A stretch of 64,000 nt of DNA from CAZGCA01 sp964524145 (GTDB lineage: Bacteria; Hydrogenedentota; CAZGCA01): positions 160,728 to 224,727 of the forward strand of contig CAZGCA010000001.1 in NCBI GenBank assembly GCA_964524145.1, read 5' to 3'. The notes under the pieces were generated by a model. The model was not told the origin of the DNA. It searched no databases and worked only from the letters and a program-made list of their open reading frames with translations. A program made the translations under genes and the position numbers. Positions 34,511 through 42,959 of the stretch are shown one piece after another (the stretch's first letter is position 1; each line of letters opens with the position of its first letter).

Positions 34511-34864
34511 CTACCCGCGTTCGACCAGGAACTCATCCTTTGGATCGAACGGCGGGCACACAATGTTGATAATCTCGAAGTCTCCCCGGGCGACGTGCTC
34601 GGTCAACGGCGGTATCATAACGACGTCGCCCGGCTTGACAGCGACTCGCTCGTCGTCCAGCTCGATCTCGCCCGTACCCGACAGAATCACGTAGTACTCG
34701 GTTGACTTCTTGTGATAGTGTTTCTCCGCCTCCTTCTTAATGACGACCCGATGGATGCTCAGGAGGTCGTTGTCTTCAGCAGTGATGATACGCGTGGCGG
34801 CACCGCAGGGACATTCCACCGGGGACACATCGTCGATATGCTTGATCACATACGGTCTTTTCAT
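34511..34864 (-). CDS. small cupin-domain protein
   Basis: 117 residues. The cupin motif 1 region reads EKHYHKKSTEYYVILSGTGEIELDD, with two His and the Glu-Tyr pair as metal ligands, and motif 2 is PGDVVMIPPLTEHVARG. It has no signal, so it acts in the cytoplasm, probably binding a divalent metal. Such single-domain cupins act as sugar isomerases/epimerases or sensors in carbohydrate clusters. GGGAGG precedes ATG by four bases. Flanking spacing of 15 and 33 bases shows it belongs to the operon. Confidence 0.85.
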   Translation of the reverse strand: MKRPYVIKHIDDVSPVECPCGAATRIITAEDNDLLSIHRVVIKKEAEKHYHKKSTEYYVILSGTGEIELDDERVAVKPGDVVMIPPLTEHVARGDFEIINIVCPPFDPKDEFLVERG

Positions 34865-34897
34865 AAGCCCTCCCTTAGCGGGAACAAACGCGGCAGC

Positions 34898-35251
34898 TTA
34901 ACCTCCCGTCCCGGCGAACTTGTCCTCTTCGTCCCTGAAAAGGATGTTAAAGGTGGTCAGGCTGCCGTACGCGCGGGTGATGATCTGCTGCAGCTCGGCC
35001 TTATCCTCGCGGGTAAGGTTGGGATGGTTGTTGAGCTTCTGTTCGAGAACGCGGAGCTTCTCCCGGACAGCGGTGATCTTCTTGAAGAATGCGTCGATCG
35101 GGACCTCCTTGCTGCGCATCGATTCGTCGCGTGGCACGAGCACCATCTTGCCGCCGTCCCATTTGTTGGCCATTTCGTAGTGGCCGAAGCCCGTCTCCTG
35201 TTCGAGCACTTCTCGCAGCGCACTCTTGATACTTGCAATAGGGAAGTCCAT
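34898..35251 (-). CDS. small conserved-looking protein of unknown function
   Basis: 117 residues from ATG 35251 with GGAGG eight bases upstream; a GTG/other start upstream to 35359 is open but has no ribosome site. It starts MDFPIASIKSALREVLEQE, has an acidic/basic mixed sequence with VPRDESMRSKEVPIDAFFKKI and VLEQKLNNHPNLTREDKAEL, and an IITRAYGSLTTFNILF region near the end. It has no signal, cysteine or glycine motif that I recognise. Its position, between a URO-D-like gene and a cupin in one operon, suggests a role in the same pathway or a partner of the URO-D-like protein. Confidence 0.6.
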   Translation of the reverse strand: MDFPIASIKSALREVLEQETGFGHYEMANKWDGGKMVLVPRDESMRSKEVPIDAFFKKITAVREKLRVLEQKLNNHPNLTREDKAELQQIITRAYGSLTTFNILFRDEEDKFAGTGG

Positions 35252-35307
35252 CTTCAGTGCCTCCGTGTTTGTGCTGTAGTACCAGCGGTCATGGCCTGAC
35301 CTGATTT

Positions 35308-36462
35308 CTATCCGAACGTCTCGCGCATCTTGTCGCAGTAGTACCTGACGTTGTCCCACTCGGCGTCGGGAGGGATCCGGTGGTCGGGGCAGGGGATGTA
35401 CCCGCCCAGATCGACCAATGGTTTGAGCCGTTCGATCTCGGCGTCAACCGCAGCGACGTCGCGGGCGAAGACTCTCTTGTCCATCCCGCCAATCCCGCGC
35501 AGCTCTTTCCCGTACTGTTCGCGCCATGGCTTGATGCTGGCATTCCACGTGCCCACCTCGATGGGGAACATCGTGTTGACGCCGTTATTAAGCCAGATGG
35601 GTACAAGCTCATCGATCTTGCCGTCACAGTCCAGCGACACAATGGTGACCCCGTATTCCCTGAGCGTGTCGGTGATGCGTTTGTAGTGCGGCCCGACTTT
35701 CGCCTCGAAGACCGACGGGTTGACCAGCGGCCCGCTCTTGAAACAGATGTCTTCCCAAAAATGTCCGAAATCGAACTTCGCGCCCGACTCGAGAGCAGCC
35801 TTCACGAATCGGTAACACAGCTCGCCGACCGTGTCGATGATTTCGTCGAAGAGGGCTTCGTCGTCCGCGTAAAGGTAGCTGACACCGACAACCCCCATCG
35901 CGTTCCGGATGACGCCGAACAAGCTGCCGCAAGGGAGCGCGAAAAGATAGTCGCGCTCGTTCCGCTTCAGGAATTGAAGGCCCCCCTCGTCAAACCGGAG
36001 AAAGGTGTCGTTAACCAGAACCATCGAATGTGTCACGCGCTTCTCGGTGAACTGCAATCGAGGCAGGTACTCCTCCTCCCACTCCTTGCGCCCTTTCAGC
36101 AGATGGTCGACCTCCGAAGGGATCGAAACGGTGCCGGGCTTCTCAATGATTATCACTCCCTCCTCATTGAGAACCTTTCGGGAGCCGTCCGGCCGTTCCT
36201 CGAGAATCTCGCGCAGGAACGGCGGGTCCAGAAACGTGTTACCAACCAAGCCGGTCGAGCATCCGGAATCGAATCCGAGTTTCTCGCTCACGACGAAGTC
36301 GGTCGGCGTCCCGTCAGCCCAGCACTCGGCTTCATCCATCGTAAGATGCCCTTGCTCAGCCCATTTGAGCAGGGTTTTTTCCCAGAACCCGAAATGGACT
36401 ACCGGTAGCCGGTCATACGGCTGGTAGTTCAAGACCGCCAATGCCCGCTCTCTATCGCTCAT
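35308..36462 (-). CDS. uroporphyrinogen decarboxylase-fold protein (MtaA/URO-D-like)
   Basis: 384 residues. The TIM-barrel URO-D superfamily landmarks are YQPYDRLPVVHFG near the N-terminus, GFDSGCSTG, and VTIVSLDCDGKIDELVPIWLNNGVNTMFPIEVG. The last is the typical late-barrel segment, in which true URO-D and methylcobamide:CoM methyltransferases carry a His or Cys at the G-x-D-x-H site; here the Cys in LDCDGK is a candidate metal ligand. Such enzymes in planctomycete-like genomes usually sit in carbohydrate clusters and not with haem genes, so uroporphyrinogen is an unlikely substrate. They may be O-demethylases acting on methylated sugars, which fits the presence of the glucuronoyl esterase. 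That last step is inference. Confidence 0.8.
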   Translation of the reverse strand: MSDRERALAVLNYQPYDRLPVVHFGFWEKTLLKWAEQGHLTMDEAECWADGTPTDFVVSEKLGFDSGCSTGLVGNTFLDPPFLREILEERPDGSRKVLNEEGVIIIEKPGTVSIPSEVDHLLKGRKEWEEEYLPRLQFTEKRVTHSMVLVNDTFLRFDEGGLQFLKRNERDYLFALPCGSLFGVIRNAMGVVGVSYLYADDEALFDEIIDTVGELCYRFVKAALESGAKFDFGHFWEDICFKSGPLVNPSVFEAKVGPHYKRITDTLREYGVTIVSLDCDGKIDELVPIWLNNGVNTMFPIEVGTWNASIKPWREQYGKELRGIGGMDKRVFARDVAAVDAEIERLKPLVDLGGYIPCPDHRIPPDAEWDNVRYYCDKMRETFG

Positions 36463-36504
36463 CGCGTCTCGCTTTCCTTTTCGCGGTACGCCTGCGCGCG
36501 CGTC

Positions 36505-38874
36505 TCATTGTTTGAGAAGCCAGACTTCGCTGACAGGAGCCAGGAGACTCCAGGTCAACGTTAATCTGCCGTCCTTGATAAGTTCTTGCGGTACGGGATA
36601 CTCGTGGACTTCGACTATGCCCGTATCGTTTCGTGTGCCCGCCACGTGCTCGTCGTCCATGCTCATCGTGACTTTCCGTCGGCTTGTGAGCCTCACCATA
36701 TACGTGGCCTCGGGGTCGAGATGCTCGTAGGCTACGCCTCGAGCGCGCATCGAGCACTGCCAGGCGAGCCGATCGCGGCAGTACCCGTTGTCCCGCCACG
36801 GGAAACTCGGAGTCAGATCCCAGCGAAGGGCCGGGCTCGTTTCGATTGCCTCGATCCCTATCACGTGGGGCGACTTCCCGATGTTGCCGAGGTCGTCATA
36901 GTAACTTCCCGGCCCGGGGTTCTCCCACTTGGCGATCAGCTCGAGCCGATCGAGTTTCTCCGACTCGCTTCCGAGCGCTCGAATTTTCGGGAACTCGTCT
37001 TCAAACCACCAGCGGTCGTTCAGAGGGTAGTCGACGAAATCGAGGATGGCACCCCGCTCCGAGCCGCTCGCCTGATGGCGCTCGACGCTGGTCTGCAAAC
37101 CGATGGAGTTGAACAGAGCATCGCATAACGCGTCGACCCGCGCCCTCAAGTCCGGGCGGCATGGATGTGTCTTCGTCCGGTTCAGGATTTCGAGCGCCGC
37201 GTCCATGGCGTGACCGGCGCCGAGGCTTGCCGCGTCCCCGAGGACGGCGTTGGCCTGCTGTTCGAGTTTGCTTTCGTAAATGAGTCTGTGGCGAACATAG
37301 GCGTCGTAATTTGCACGCAGCACACAGAGCTGCCAGCGCCAGTTCTCAGCGAGCTGCGGTGCTTTCTGTTCGAGGTGCGTCCAGTGGGTAAGCGTCGCAT
37401 CGACGGACCCGTTCAACGCGAGCGCGCCAACCCAGTTCTTTTCGAGAGCGAGAATCCCGTCGGCCGCTTCTTCGGCCACGTCCGGTCCGAAGAAGAAGCG
37501 GGTGTACCCGATGAGGATGTCGCGCACGTCGGCGTCCGGGTCCCATCCGCGCACGCTCCAGACGGTCTTGTTGACATCGTCGTGTATCCCGTCCGAATAG
37601 GTCAGGAACCCGTCCGTGTAAGGCGCGAGCGCGTTGTGCACCCTGGCATAGAACACGGGACACGGGTTGATTCCCTCACGTCCGAGCGTCAGGGAGTATG
37701 CCAGGTCCCACGACGGGAACGGATACTGGCACAGCTTGTTATGGGTGATGTCGGGATAGTGCCGCAGCTTGTACTGCTTCGGCAGCCGTTCCCGCGTTCC
37801 GGGAATCGGGGGGCTTGACGGGCCCGCGACTATTCCGCCCAGCCACGTCGGACGTTCGGTCTCAAGGTACGCATAGACAGCCTTCACTTCCTTCCCGCTG
37901 AACTTCTGCAGCGACAACCATACTCTCGCATCGGGATGCACGGGAAGGAGCCGTTTTCCCACGTCTTCCAGGAACGGCAGTACCAATTCAGGCGGGTTGT
38001 TGCCCGGGTCGCCGCCGGGAAAGAAGACGGCGTCGAGCCGCTTACACTCTTTGTAGAACGCCTCGTGCTCGTCGAGCGCCCGTGCGCGGCGCGCCGTATC
38101 GTTCAGGTCGAAGTCTGCGGGCGTCCAGACCCAGTAGTCGATATCGTAACGGTCGCATATCTCGCTGAGCCTGCGGTTCATCTCCGGGCGGGAAACAGGC
38201 ATGTGCGGCGATGGGCGCGAATCCTCGAACGGTATGTTCTCGATACAGTTGGCGCCGAAGATTGCCAGCTCTCGAATATGTTGTTCGTACTGTTTATCGT
38301 CCCAGGCATCGTACGAGTTTGCCCTGTGGCGGTACCCGAGCTGATGCCCGCGGATGGGGTAGACCGGAGCGGTGACGATATCGATAGGCAGGGACAACTG
38401 AATCGTTCCTTTGCCCCATTCAAGATGCTGCAACAGTCGTCCCGCACCGAAGAACACACCTCGCGGGTCGGCACCAATGATCCATACCGCCGGCGATGAT
38501 GCGGCGCTCGTGTCAACAAACAGGCGATATCCCTCCGGACGAGACTCAGGCAGGTCTTTCGCTTGGCGGCGTGGTAGTTCGCGGCCCCATCCGGGTACGC
38601 TGTTCTCCGAGGTGAGAGCAATGACCGCTCCTTTTGCCGGCCAGGAGTTCACGACGGGCCAGCGCAGTCCCGTGCGTGCCTCCACTTCCTCTATGAGGAC
38701 GGTGGCGGCCGCCTGTTCCGCGTTGGGCAGGTCCCCCGGGCGGACCACCACCACGGCGTCTTTCAGGTCGAGCGCAGCCTCAGCCCGCCCGTCAGGACTC
38801 AGAGCCTGCAAACCCAACAAACAAAGACCTACCGAGACGAACAACCTTCGTATTGTTGCGGGTAGAGATCCCAT
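36505..38874 (-). CDS. secreted alpha-glucuronidase/GH20-fold-like glycoside hydrolase
   Basis: 789 residues, first gene of the minus-strand cluster. A signal peptide (about residues 1-31) is followed by an N-terminal alpha/beta domain of the kind shared by GH20, GH67 and GH84 (VVVVRPGDLPNAEQAAATVLI, VWIIGADPRGVFFGAGRLLQ). Next comes a TIM-barrel region: RGHQLGYRHRANSYDAWD, IRELAIFGANCIENIPFED, and DIDYWVWTPAD, with candidate acidic residues in FFPGGDPGNNP and YSDGIHDDVNK. A C-terminal domain with a Trp-rich and beta-rich tail follows. This is close to the alpha-glucuronidase-like GH67/GH115 class, but I cannot point to the catalytic pair with certainty. Together with the downstream CE15-like esterase, it suggests removal of glucuronic acid side chains. 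AGGAGG precedes ATG by seven bases. Confidence 0.65.
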   Translation of the reverse strand: MGSLPATIRRLFVSVGLCLLGLQALSPDGRAEAALDLKDAVVVVRPGDLPNAEQAAATVLIEEVEARTGLRWPVVNSWPAKGAVIALTSENSVPGWGRELPRRQAKDLPESRPEGYRLFVDTSAASSPAVWIIGADPRGVFFGAGRLLQHLEWGKGTIQLSLPIDIVTAPVYPIRGHQLGYRHRANSYDAWDDKQYEQHIRELAIFGANCIENIPFEDSRPSPHMPVSRPEMNRRLSEICDRYDIDYWVWTPADFDLNDTARRARALDEHEAFYKECKRLDAVFFPGGDPGNNPPELVLPFLEDVGKRLLPVHPDARVWLSLQKFSGKEVKAVYAYLETERPTWLGGIVAGPSSPPIPGTRERLPKQYKLRHYPDITHNKLCQYPFPSWDLAYSLTLGREGINPCPVFYARVHNALAPYTDGFLTYSDGIHDDVNKTVWSVRGWDPDADVRDILIGYTRFFFGPDVAEEAADGILALEKNWVGALALNGSVDATLTHWTHLEQKAPQLAENWRWQLCVLRANYDAYVRHRLIYESKLEQQANAVLGDAASLGAGHAMDAALEILNRTKTHPCRPDLRARVDALCDALFNSIGLQTSVERHQASGSERGAILDFVDYPLNDRWWFEDEFPKIRALGSESEKLDRLELIAKWENPGPGSYYDDLGNIGKSPHVIGIEAIETSPALRWDLTPSFPWRDNGYCRDRLAWQCSMRARGVAYEHLDPEATYMVRLTSRRKVTMSMDDEHVAGTRNDTGIVEVHEYPVPQELIKDGRLTLTWSLLAPVSEVWLLKQ

Positions 38875-39211
38875 GAGACTACCTCCTTACTGGCATTCCG
38901 ACAAGGTCCCTGTGAGACTCGCGTTCCATCAAGCAGTAGGGAGTGTACCACAACGACAGGGCTTGTATCACGGGTTTGATCCAGCGGGTCATGCGGACGA
39001 ACGTGTTGGACATCTCCTGATGATCTCCTGTATAACAACAAGAGCGAATCGCAGGATTGTGTGACGGTTACTAGTGGGGTAGTACTGGGAGATACAATAA
39101 ACACACCGCATCGCAATCCAAGACGAAACGGCATTCCCAAACGAGTGCTGGCAAGCGTGAAGTAGTGCGCTGCAACTGTTGCCGCTCGAGCGGCTGCCGG
39201 GAGGACGATCG
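38875..39211. other. intergenic region between the glycan cluster and the barrel-propeller gene
   Basis: 337 bases. It contains the 50-bp promoter-like box described at 38922-38971 and ribosome sites for both divergent genes. A plus-strand TACAAT (39093-39098), with no good -35, could serve the gene at 39212. No gene is seen. Confidence 0.4.
38922..38971 (-). promoter_or_regulatory. conserved promoter-like box, copy 1
   Basis: Read on the minus strand it begins GTGATAC, and 17 bases later has an extended -10 TGG-TACACT, then CCTACTGCTTGATGGAACG. The segment 38922-38954 matches 49451-49483 at 32 of 33 positions, and GTGATA(C) recurs at the same distance, while the 11 bases between differ. Position (about 60 bases before ATG 38874) suits a promoter for the eight-gene operon. 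Confidence 0.6.
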
Positions 39212-41476
39212 ATGAAGGCGTTACGAACAATTCCCTTGATGCTGGTTGCTGTTCTTGGCGCAACACTCGCTACGCAGGCTGTCAGCATTGACAGTCCGCT
39301 CGACGAGAAGGCCGCTTACTTCCAGGCTCGCATCCTCGAAAAACACTGGCAGGACGGGCTTTACATGTCCATCGTGCCGGTCACGGACGAGGGCGAGACG
39401 CCTGACCACACCGTTACGGGCCCGTGCAACGTGATCCACGCAGGCGTGTGGACGGGAAGATATCTTGGCGGCGTGGCGTACCAGTACGCTGTCACTCGAG
39501 ATCCCCGGGTGCGCGAGCATGGTGGCCGGATACTTCGTGCGCTACGAGTTTTGCAAGAGGTGACAGGGAAGCCCGGTCTGTTGGCCCGCGGGTACGTGAG
39601 AGGTCACGGGCCGACCACTTACGAGCGAATGGGCGACTCAGCAGAATGGCACCAGGGACAGGGGGAATATGCCGATTATCGCTTCTACAGCGACGTGAGT
39701 GTCGACAACTTCAACGCAGTCTTGTACGGGTACGCTCTCTTCCACGACTACGCGGCTGATGATGAACAGAAAAGAATGATCGCTCGCGACGTTGACCGTT
39801 TGATGACCCATGTGCTCGACAACGGGTTCCAGATAATCGATCTCGACGGCGAACGGACGAGGTACGGTCGTATCGGCGTGCCCGTCGACGACGTGGAACG
39901 GTTGAGAAGCAGGGGCCGGGAGCCAGGCCTGCGTTCGTACTTGATGCTGCTTCCAGACCTGCTCATCGCTCATCATGTGACCGGCAGGGAGCGGTACATC
40001 GACACCTACAACGAGATAGTGAAACGTTCTTCGCCGTACGCCGGGGCCGCCTTTTCAGAAGCAGACCTGACACCCGAACAGCTTGCGCAACTCGACCATT
40101 CACCGGAGGGACAAGCGTATGAGGCTTTGTTCAACCTGATACGGTATGAGCGGGACCCGGAGCTGCGGCAGATCTACGCCGATTGGACGTGGGACCTGTG
40201 GCAGCGAAACAAGATGGAGGGGAACACGGTTCTCACGTTCATGACGGCTCCATTCTTTGCTGAGGTGCGCGACGATAAGGAGGTTATGGACGCTGCGGTC
40301 ACAACCCTGCGCCTGTTTCCCGTCGACAAGGTAATGCGGCCTGTCATGAACAGCATCAACCCGGACTTGCCTACGGGCCCGGTCATAGTGCCGATGAACG
40401 TTCGCGTTCTCGATAACGAGTACGAATGGAAAGGCAACCCTTACAGGCGGGACGGGTATCTCAAGCCCACTGTCCGGGCCTTGGCGGCTTCCTGCGATGA
40501 CCCGCTCGTCCAGTACGTCTGCGACGCCACCGGAGCCTTCTACACGACCACCGATGGCGGCACGTCATGGGTGAACCGGAGCCACGGGCTGCAGGGGGCA
40601 GCGGTTCGGCAGATCGCCGCCTCGCCGCGCCGGACGTTCATCGTTGTTGCGGCCACCGACAGGGGCGTGTATACAACGCTCGACGGCGGACTCTTGTGGC
40701 GGTCCAGGAACGACGGGCTGGGATCAACCGACGTCCGTCAACTTGCCTGGCATCCCGATCAACCGGGGACGCTTTATGCACGTACCGCGTCGGGACTGTT
40801 CAAAACCACCAACCTGGGAGACAAATGGACTAAGTGCAGCCTGCGTGAAGCGTCGTCAGAAGATGCCGATGAGCCCGAGCACACGGTGGTCGCGGTCGCC
40901 ATCGATCCCCAATCACCAACGACCGTTTACGCAGTAGAAAGCGACGGGAACCTGGTTGTCAGCAAGAACGGGGGTGCCCTCTGGCAGAGCGGCCGCACTG
41001 TGACAGCCCGGGCCGATACTGTAACCTCCCTCGTTGTCCATCCTGACGACCGGCAGCGGCTCTACGTAACTACTTCTGCCGAGGGCGTGTTTCGCTCTGC
41101 CGACGGTGGAGGGAAGTGGAAACCGTCCAACGCAGGTCTTCCGAGCCTGAACGTGACCAGCATTGCCGTTTCCCCTGCGTCCGCGCGCGTGCTCTATGCC
41201 ACGGTAGCGGACGCGGGGCTATTTCGCTCAGAAGATTTCGGGGAGACGTGGCGAGAGCACAATACCGGTCTGCCCATCCCGCGAGCCGGTGCCGTCTTTA
41301 GCGATCCGCGCCTGAACCGGCTGCTTGTCAGCACCCCCGGCGGGTTCTTCGAGCTGACCGATCGGGGCCGGCAGTGGCGGGAGATCAAAGTCTGGCCGGA
41401 GCACGAAACCGGCTCTGCGGATTTCCTTCACGCATACTGGATGGGGCGCTACTACGGCTACATCCCCAATCCTTAG
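39212..41476 (+). CDS. secreted (alpha/alpha)6-barrel plus BNR/sortilin-type beta-propeller protein
   Basis: 754 residues from ATG 39212 (GGGAGG seven bases upstream); the frame is open to 39179. Signal peptide about residues 1-24. The first half (about residues 25-420) is helical, with repeats such as TGRYLGGVAYQYAV, ILRALRVLQEVTG and TYNEIVKRSSPYAG, resembling six-hairpin glycosidase or DUF-type barrel domains. The second half has at least six BNR/Asp-box units (TDGGTSWVN, LDGGLLWRS, TNLGDKWTK, KNGGALWQS, SADGGGKWK, SEDFGETWRE), as in sialidases and Vps10/sortilin propellers. The combination suggests a secreted carbohydrate-active or binding protein. The active site is not identified. It is transcribed divergently from the glycan cluster. 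Confidence 0.75.
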   Translation: MKALRTIPLMLVAVLGATLATQAVSIDSPLDEKAAYFQARILEKHWQDGLYMSIVPVTDEGETPDHTVTGPCNVIHAGVWTGRYLGGVAYQYAVTRDPRVREHGGRILRALRVLQEVTGKPGLLARGYVRGHGPTTYERMGDSAEWHQGQGEYADYRFYSDVSVDNFNAVLYGYALFHDYAADDEQKRMIARDVDRLMTHVLDNGFQIIDLDGERTRYGRIGVPVDDVERLRSRGREPGLRSYLMLLPDLLIAHHVTGRERYIDTYNEIVKRSSPYAGAAFSEADLTPEQLAQLDHSPEGQAYEALFNLIRYERDPELRQIYADWTWDLWQRNKMEGNTVLTFMTAPFFAEVRDDKEVMDAAVTTLRLFPVDKVMRPVMNSINPDLPTGPVIVPMNVRVLDNEYEWKGNPYRRDGYLKPTVRALAASCDDPLVQYVCDATGAFYTTTDGGTSWVNRSHGLQGAAVRQIAASPRRTFIVVAATDRGVYTTLDGGLLWRSRNDGLGSTDVRQLAWHPDQPGTLYARTASGLFKTTNLGDKWTKCSLREASSEDADEPEHTVVAVAIDPQSPTTVYAVESDGNLVVSKNGGALWQSGRTVTARADTVTSLVVHPDDRQRLYVTTSAEGVFRSADGGGKWKPSNAGLPSLNVTSIAVSPASARVLYATVADAGLFRSEDFGETWREHNTGLPIPRAGAVFSDPRLNRLLVSTPGGFFELTDRGRQWREIKVWPEHETGSADFLHAYWMGRYYGYIPNP

Positions 41477-41501
41477 AGCGGTCTGACCTCCATGGCCGCC
41501 G

Positions 41502-42728
41502 TCAGGGGATGATGGACTCGAGCGCTTGCATCATACGTGGTCCGGCTTCCTTGCCTACGGACACGAGCGAGTTGTACTCGAAGGGGTTCTTGCCGAACTT
41601 CTCCTTCTCGATGATGTAACCGAGCTGGTCGAGCCCCAACCCGAGGACAAACTTCGGGCCGCCGTTCATCAGCGCCTTTGTCTGCAGAGAAAACGCGGGC
41701 GAAGTCTCCCCGGGATGCGTGGCGAATTCAGCCGTACCTACTGAAAACCAGGCGACTTCGGTTTCAACGTTGTCGCCCGACAGTTAGCCGGGGATAGCGC
41801 CCGCCTTGTTGAGTTGTCGAAACATCTCGTTCTCGAGAGGTATTTCGAAGACCTTGTTCGCGGCTCGAATCTCTGTTCCGTTCAGAGGTTTTGCATCCTT
41901 CAGCGCGGCGAGCGTCTTCTTGGCGAGATCCGTTCCGTATTCCTCGGCAACCTCGAACGTCCGCCGATAGTTGAACGGCTGCACCCATCCTCCTATGGCG
42001 CCCTGGAGGTAGAGGTGTTCGCCATGCAACGCCTTGCTCATCCGTTTGTAGAAGTATCCCACCCAGTCGGCGCTCGCATCTGTGTTCGGCGCGTCCAATA
42101 TGGTGGGATGACACGCGAAGTTCGTCAACGTCGCAATCGTGCCGCCCTGATCGTCCAGACACTGAAGCACCGATACAGAAAAATCGAACACGCCGGGATC
42201 TATCACGTTCACAGCCCATCCGTGACACTTCGTCTCGGCGTACATCAGAGTGGCCGGCGCACGTTTCTTCGCCGCGACAGCCACCTGCTCGGCGGCAGTA
42301 TCGATCAGCTTGGCGACGTACTGCGCATCCCGGCCCGTGGTCGAGAAATCCGGGCCCCACAACCCTTGCGTATCGGGTGCCGAGTGTGTGTGGGTGCACG
42401 CCACGACTATTCGTTCCGGCGGCAGTACGATCTCGGTCACGCGAGACGAAGCTTTCTCGCGAATCTCGTTGACATCGACATGCAGCAGCCCTACCGAGTC
42501 GATGATCACGAGCGCAACGGGCGTCTTGCCGTCATCGAAGACAACAGCTTTCGCGTAAAGATCGTCGTGAACACCGGTTGTGAGCCGGTTCTTCCCATAC
42601 CCGCCCATGCAAATGCCCGGACGCGGGTTCACGTCCGCTGAAGACGCTCCAACGAGAATGGCCGCGCTGGCCGCTGTTGAGACAACAGCCAGCAAGACGC
42701 AGCAGAAGACCGTACGCTTGGCAATCAT
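41502..42728 (-). pseudogene. neutral/alkaline ceramidase-like secreted protein interrupted by an in-frame TAA
   Basis: The first 314 codons (42728-41787) encode a signal peptide (residues 1-22) and a ceramidase-type domain: VGASSADVNPRPGICMGGYGK, VVACTHTHSAPDTQG (zinc-binding H-x-H), TLTNFACHPTILDAPNT, and GAIGGWVQPF. TAA at 41784-41786 follows A-I-P-G. Downstream, in exactly the same frame, 93 further codons run to a TGA at 41502 with no stop. They read as real protein: LSGDNVETEVAWFSVGTAEF, then THPGETSPAF, and FVLGLGLDQLGYIIEKEKFG, the usual end of this family. One base change (AAA, CAA or GAA to TAA) separates an open gene from a broken one. Either the gene is a recent nonsense pseudogene, the base is an error, or the stop is read through. 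The truncated product lacks the domain's last strands. Confidence 0.75.
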
Positions 42729-42959
42729 GTTATTGCTCGCCTCCGATTAACAGATACGCTTGTCAGAACACAACTTTCCACACTCTTCTTGCGTGAACTG
42801 CCTCTGGCAGCTTACTTGATGAGTCAAGAGAGCAGCACACGCTTTACCGTATCATAGCCAAGTGCTCATTTCCAGCACACCAAAATGTGAGAGGCATCTG
42901 CTCTGCCATTCTCGGGGTAGACAAAGGTTCATGCCTCGAGAATACTCGCCGAGCAGACT
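42729..42959. other. spacer between Rhs-type gene and ceramidase-like gene
   Basis: 231 bases. It holds the ribosome site of the ceramidase-like gene (GGAGG) and no gene that I can support. Confidence 0.3.
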
